This document shows positions 60,582 through 64,000 of a stretch of 64,000 nucleotides of DNA, one piece after another (within the stretch, counting starts at the first letter, position 1; the number at the start of each line of letters is the position of its first letter). The translations under genes and the position numbers were made by a program. The notes beneath the pieces are model-generated. The model saw only the letters and a program-made list of their open reading frames with translations. It was not told the DNA's origin and searched no databases. This stretch comes from an uncultured Bacteroidales bacterium (GTDB taxonomy: Bacteria; Bacteroidota; Bacteroidia; Bacteroidales; Bacteroidaceae), in assembly GCA_949297215.1 (NCBI GenBank), contig CASFRV010000001.1:434001-498000 (forward strand), in the 5' to 3' direction.

Positions 60582-62768
60582 ATGATGAACGTAAGAACCA
60601 TGATAGCAGCCGCCACGCTCGTAGCAGCCCCCGTGACGGCACAGACGACGGCCGACAGCCGGCAACCGCACATAGGAAAACAACAGGTGGAATGGAAAAG
60701 CGACCTCCTGACACCCGAAATTCTCTGGTCGATGGGCAGAATCGGCCATTTCGAAATATCTCCCGACGGAAAAAGCGCCGTCTACGCGGTAACGTATTTT
60801 AGCGTAGAGCAAAACGCGTCGCACACGGTTTTATATCGCATGGAGATGGGAACAAAACGTGCTGAGCTGCTGACGCAGACGGCGGCGAACGAGAGCGATG
60901 CCGTTTTCCTGCCGGGCGGGCAGAAAATAGCCTTTCTTTCGGACGCTTCGGGGAGCACGCAGGTGTGGGAGATGGGCGTCGACGGTAGCGGACGGCGGCA
61001 ACTCTCGGACGAAGAGGGCGGCGTGAGCGGTTTCCTCTTTTCGCCCGACGGGCGCAAGGTGCTGCTCGTCAAGGATGTGCCCAACTACACGTCTATTCAG
61101 GCAAACGACGCCGATCTGCCCCAAGCATCGGGCATGGTCATCAACGATCTGATGTATAAGCATTGGGACCATTACAACACGTCGTCGCCCCATCCGTTTA
61201 TAGCCGATTTCGACGGAACGAAAATAGCCGGAGCCAAGGATGTGCTCGAAGGCGAGCCCTACGAATCGCCGATGAAACCTTTTGGCGGGATAGAGCAGTT
61301 TGCTTGGAGCCCCGATTCCAAAACGCTGGCCTACACTTGCCGGAAGAAAACGGGACGCGATTATGCCATCAGCACCGACAGCGATATTTTCCTTTACGAA
61401 TGGGAGACGGGTAAGACGGTGAACCTCTGCAAACCGGCCGGCTACAAAGCTCCCGCTGCCGACCCGACGGTTTCGCTCGAAAACCAGGCGGTCAACCAGG
61501 CTTCGGCCGATTATAATGTGGGATACGATCAGAATCCGCAGTTTTCGCCCGACGGGCGCTACGTGGCATGGCTCAGCATGGAGCGCGACGGCTACGAAAG
61601 CGACCGGACGCGTCTCTGTGTTTACCGTTTGAAGGACGGGCAGAAGACGTATGTTACGGAAAGCTTCGAGAGCGGCGTCAACGACTTCTGCTGGGACGCG
61701 TCGGCCAAGTCTGATAAAATCTATTTCACCGGAGTGTGGCATGCCCGCACCCAGATTTACAGCACCAATCTCGAAGGCAAGGTGCGCCAGCTGACTGACG
61801 ACGTCTGCGATTACGCCATATCTTCCCTGACGCCCGACGGCAAAAGCATTGTGGCCACACGCCACAGCATCAACAGCGCCGACGAGGTGTATCTCGTTAC
61901 GCCCGGTAAAAAGGAAACGCGGGTAGAGCAGATTACGTTCGAAAACAAAGCGTTCTTTGACAAGCTTACGCTCGGCGAGGTCAAGGAGCGCTGGGTCGAG
62001 ACGGTAGACGGGAAGCGGGAACTCTGTTGGGTTATCTATCCGCCCCATTTCGACGCTGCCAAGAAGTATCCTACGCTGCTCTACTGCGAGGGTGGCCCGC
62101 AGTCGCCCGTCAGTCAGTTTTGGAGCTACCGTTGGAACTTCCAGCTCATGGCTGCCAACGGCTACATCATCATTGCCCCCAACCGTCGCGGGCTTCCCGG
62201 TTTCGGTATGGAGTGGCTCGAAGCCATTAGCGGCGACTATTCGGGCCTTTGCATGCAGGACTATCTTTCTGCCATCGACGACATTTGCCGCGAGCCCTAC
62301 GTCGACAAAGACCGCCTGGGATGCGTGGGAGCCAGCTTTGGCGGATACAGCGTTTATTGGTTGGCCGGACACCACGAGGGGCGTTTCAAGTGCTTTATAG
62401 CCCACGACGGCATCTACAACACCCAGCAGCAGTATGTCGAGACGGAAGAAATGTGGTTCCCCAACTGGGACATGGGCGCTGCCCCCTGGCACAAGGATGC
62501 CGAGGGCCGCATGCAAAAAGTTTTCGAGACGTCCCCCCATCTTTCAGTCGACAAATGGGACACGCCCATCCTTTGCATTCACGGGCAGAAGGATTTCCGC
62601 ATCGAATACACCCAGGCCGAGTCGGCCTTCAACGCGGCCCGTTTGCGCGGCATCCCGGCCCAGTTGTTGCTCTTCCCCGATGAGAACCATTGGGTCTTGA
62701 AGCCGCAGAACGGCGTGCTGTGGCAACGCACTTTCTTCCGTTGGCTGGATCGTTGGTTGAAAAAATAA
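60582..62768 (+). CDS. Secreted S9 prolyl-oligopeptidase-family peptidase (DPP5-like)
   Basis: 728 residues with a signal peptide (TMIAAATLVAAPVTAQ). N-terminal beta-propeller (about 45-470, with WSPDSKTLAYT- and FSPDGRKVL-type TolB/WD-like repeats). C-terminal alpha/beta hydrolase with Ser585 in GASFGGY, Asp671 in GQKDFRI and His703 in DENHW. It resembles the dipeptidyl-peptidases of Porphyromonas (DPP5), which release dipeptides from peptides in the periplasm. Specificity not certain. Confidence 0.93.
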   Translation: MMNVRTMIAAATLVAAPVTAQTTADSRQPHIGKQQVEWKSDLLTPEILWSMGRIGHFEISPDGKSAVYAVTYFSVEQNASHTVLYRMEMGTKRAELLTQTAANESDAVFLPGGQKIAFLSDASGSTQVWEMGVDGSGRRQLSDEEGGVSGFLFSPDGRKVLLVKDVPNYTSIQANDADLPQASGMVINDLMYKHWDHYNTSSPHPFIADFDGTKIAGAKDVLEGEPYESPMKPFGGIEQFAWSPDSKTLAYTCRKKTGRDYAISTDSDIFLYEWETGKTVNLCKPAGYKAPAADPTVSLENQAVNQASADYNVGYDQNPQFSPDGRYVAWLSMERDGYESDRTRLCVYRLKDGQKTYVTESFESGVNDFCWDASAKSDKIYFTGVWHARTQIYSTNLEGKVRQLTDDVCDYAISSLTPDGKSIVATRHSINSADEVYLVTPGKKETRVEQITFENKAFFDKLTLGEVKERWVETVDGKRELCWVIYPPHFDAAKKYPTLLYCEGGPQSPVSQFWSYRWNFQLMAANGYIIIAPNRRGLPGFGMEWLEAISGDYSGLCMQDYLSAIDDICREPYVDKDRLGCVGASFGGYSVYWLAGHHEGRFKCFIAHDGIYNTQQQYVETEEMWFPNWDMGAAPWHKDAEGRMQKVFETSPHLSVDKWDTPILCIHGQKDFRIEYTQAESAFNAARLRGIPAQLLLFPDENHWVLKPQNGVLWQRTFFRWLDRWLKK

Positions 62769-62794
62769 ACACAGGATAAAGGAATAAATAAAAA

Positions 62795-64000
62795 ATGGAT
62801 TTGCAGAAAACACAGGTAACACTCAGCGACAAGGCCTGGGCCCGCTGGTCGGCTCTTCTTATAGTCGCCTTTACGATGATGGCGGCCTACTACGTCAACG
62901 ACGTTATGGCCCCGTTGAAAAGCATGCTCGAAGGAGAGCTGCATTGGACGAGCGGAGAGTTTGGATTCTTCACCGGAGCGTACAGCTTCCTCAACGTATA
63001 TCTTTTAATGCTCATCTGGGGCGGGCTTATCCTCGACCGCTTCGGCATTCGCTTCACCGGCACGCTCGCAGCCGTCTTGATGGTGGGCGGTACGCTTGCC
63101 GAATATTACGCCATCACCACCATGGGCGGCACGGCTGCCACCGTGTGGGGCTATAAGGCCGACGTGTTCGTAGCTTCGGCCGGCTATTCCGTCTTTGGCG
63201 TTGGAGCCGAGGTGGCCGGTATCACCGTATCGAAAATCATAGCCAAGTGGTTCAGGGGAAAAGAGTTGGCAACCGCCATGGGGGCCCAGGTGGCGCTGGC
63301 ACGTATCGGCTCGCAGGCCGCTTATGCCGTGGCGTTGCCCGTAGCTCAACGGTGGGGTCTTGATACACCGTTGCTCGTGGGACTCATACTGCTCTTCGGC
63401 GGTCTCATCTCTTTTCTCTGCTTTGCCGTCATGGATAAAAAGCTCGATAAGCAGGTAACGCTGTCGGCTACCTCCGAACCCGAGGATAAATTCTCCTTTA
63501 AGGACGTAAAAGCCGTCGTGTCCAATCCCGGTTTCTGGCTCATCGCCCTTCTTTGCGTGCTGTTCTACTCGTGCGTCTTCCCGTTCCAGAAGTTTGCCAC
63601 CGAACTGATGATCACCAAATACCACGTTTCCGAAAGCCTGGCAGGAGCTTTTGCAGGTTTGCCCGCGCTGGGTGCCCTTTTCCTGACGCCCGTCTTCGGT
63701 GGCATGATTGACAAGCGCGGCAAGGCGGCATCCATCATGCTTTTGGGAGCGGCTATGCTCATTTGCGTACATCTGGTCTTTGCTTTGCCTTTTATCAGTG
63801 CCCCTTGGGTGGCCATTGCGCTCATGATCATTCTGGGCATTGCTTTTTCCCTCGTGCCTTCGGCCATGTGGCCCTCTGTGGCCAAGATATTCCCCGTTAA
63901 GCAGCTCGGCACGGCCTATTCGCTGATATTTTTCATTCAGAATATCGGTCTTTGGGGCATTCCCGTGCTCATTGGCACCGTTTTGGAGAATTACTGCATC
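62795..64000 (+). CDS. MFS transporter (3' end outside window)
   Basis: 402 codons are open to the window edge. About eleven hydrophobic helices are visible, starting with WARWSALLIVAFTMMAAYYV and including the MFS loop 2-3 motif GLILDRFGIRFTG and the loop 8-9 counterpart GGMIDKRGKAA. It starts 26 bases after the S9 peptidase, so uptake of peptide or amino-acid products is a natural guess, but sugar/organic-acid porters look similar and the substrate is unknown. Confidence 0.9.
   Translation, partial: MDLQKTQVTLSDKAWARWSALLIVAFTMMAAYYVNDVMAPLKSMLEGELHWTSGEFGFFTGAYSFLNVYLLMLIWGGLILDRFGIRFTGTLAAVLMVGGTLAEYYAITTMGGTAATVWGYKADVFVASAGYSVFGVGAEVAGITVSKIIAKWFRGKELATAMGAQVALARIGSQAAYAVALPVAQRWGLDTPLLVGLILLFGGLISFLCFAVMDKKLDKQVTLSATSEPEDKFSFKDVKAVVSNPGFWLIALLCVLFYSCVFPFQKFATELMITKYHVSESLAGAFAGLPALGALFLTPVFGGMIDKRGKAASIMLLGAAMLICVHLVFALPFISAPWVAIALMIILGIAFSLVPSAMWPSVAKIFPVKQLGTAYSLIFFIQNIGLWGIPVLIGTVLENYCI

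Noticed and set aside
60831-62540. 569-codon minus-strand open frame opposite the S9 peptidase
   Set aside because: Shadow frame; the plus strand has a signal peptide, propeller and full catalytic triad.

Overview
The window is a stretch of core chromosome from a Bacteroidales bacterium (phylum Bacteroidota), most likely of the Bacteroides/Prevotella lineage and fairly GC-rich; I cannot name the species. The evidence is gene order (tpiA-SPOR-folE; ileS-DksA-like-lspA-DUF4296; serC-serA-DUF1015; ssb-gldE-PPTase; bamD-rpoZ-DUF4293; an atp operon beginning atpD-atpC), the lack of Shine-Dalgarno sequences, and many copies of the Bacteroidota -7 promoter box TAnnTTTG upstream of genes. No rRNA, CRISPR array, insertion sequence or prophage was found.

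Layout. 1-2.7 kb: the end of a DoxX-type membrane protein joined in frame to triosephosphate isomerase, then a SPOR protein and GTP cyclohydrolase I. 2.7-4 kb: tRNA-Gly(CCC) and 6-phosphofructokinase. 4.1-11.3 kb: a complete F1Fo ATP synthase operon (D-C-unknown-B-E-F-H-A-G). 11.5-15.1 kb (minus strand): a lipoprotein, an orphan TonB-domain gene, and a BlaI repressor / M56-TonB sensor pair. Repeats at both ends indicate that the orphan gene is what remains of a tandem copy of the BlaI/BlaR operon. 15.2-25.2 kb: rpsA, a HAD phosphatase, panB, ileS, a DksA-like protein, lspA, a DUF4296 lipoprotein, a 60-residue protein and an outer-membrane barrel. 25.5-29.7 kb (minus): phosphopantetheinyl transferase, GldE, SSB, DUF4293, RNA polymerase omega and BamD. 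29.8-38.7 kb: uvrB, dapA, DUF1893, lysS, gpsA, pgi and a HAD phosphatase. 38.8-42.2 kb (minus): DUF1015, serA and serC.

42.4-47.5 kb (minus) is a compact six-gene glycan cassette: a FdtA/QdtA-like ketoisomerase, a GNAT/FemAB-like acyltransferase, a FdtB/QdtB-like aminotransferase and three glycosyltransferases. It looks suited to making and transferring a 3-(acylamino)-3,6-dideoxyhexose, but it lacks the enzymes that supply dTDP-4-keto-6-deoxyglucose, so these must be encoded elsewhere. 47.7-49.7 kb: two secreted cell-wall hydrolases (M23-LysM and GH25). 49.8-64 kb: a PcrA/UvrD helicase, a lipoprotein, a CCA-adding-type nucleotidyltransferase, an OmpA lipoprotein, proS, pyrG, yidC, an S9 peptidase of the DPP type, and an MFS transporter cut by the window end.

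Most of the window is ordinary housekeeping sequence. The observations most worth following up are the decayed tandem copy of the BlaI/BlaR-TonB operon with its palindromic operator candidate, the aminosugar glycan cassette with two unusual paralogous glycosyltransferases, and the absence of a stop codon between the DoxX-type gene and tpiA.
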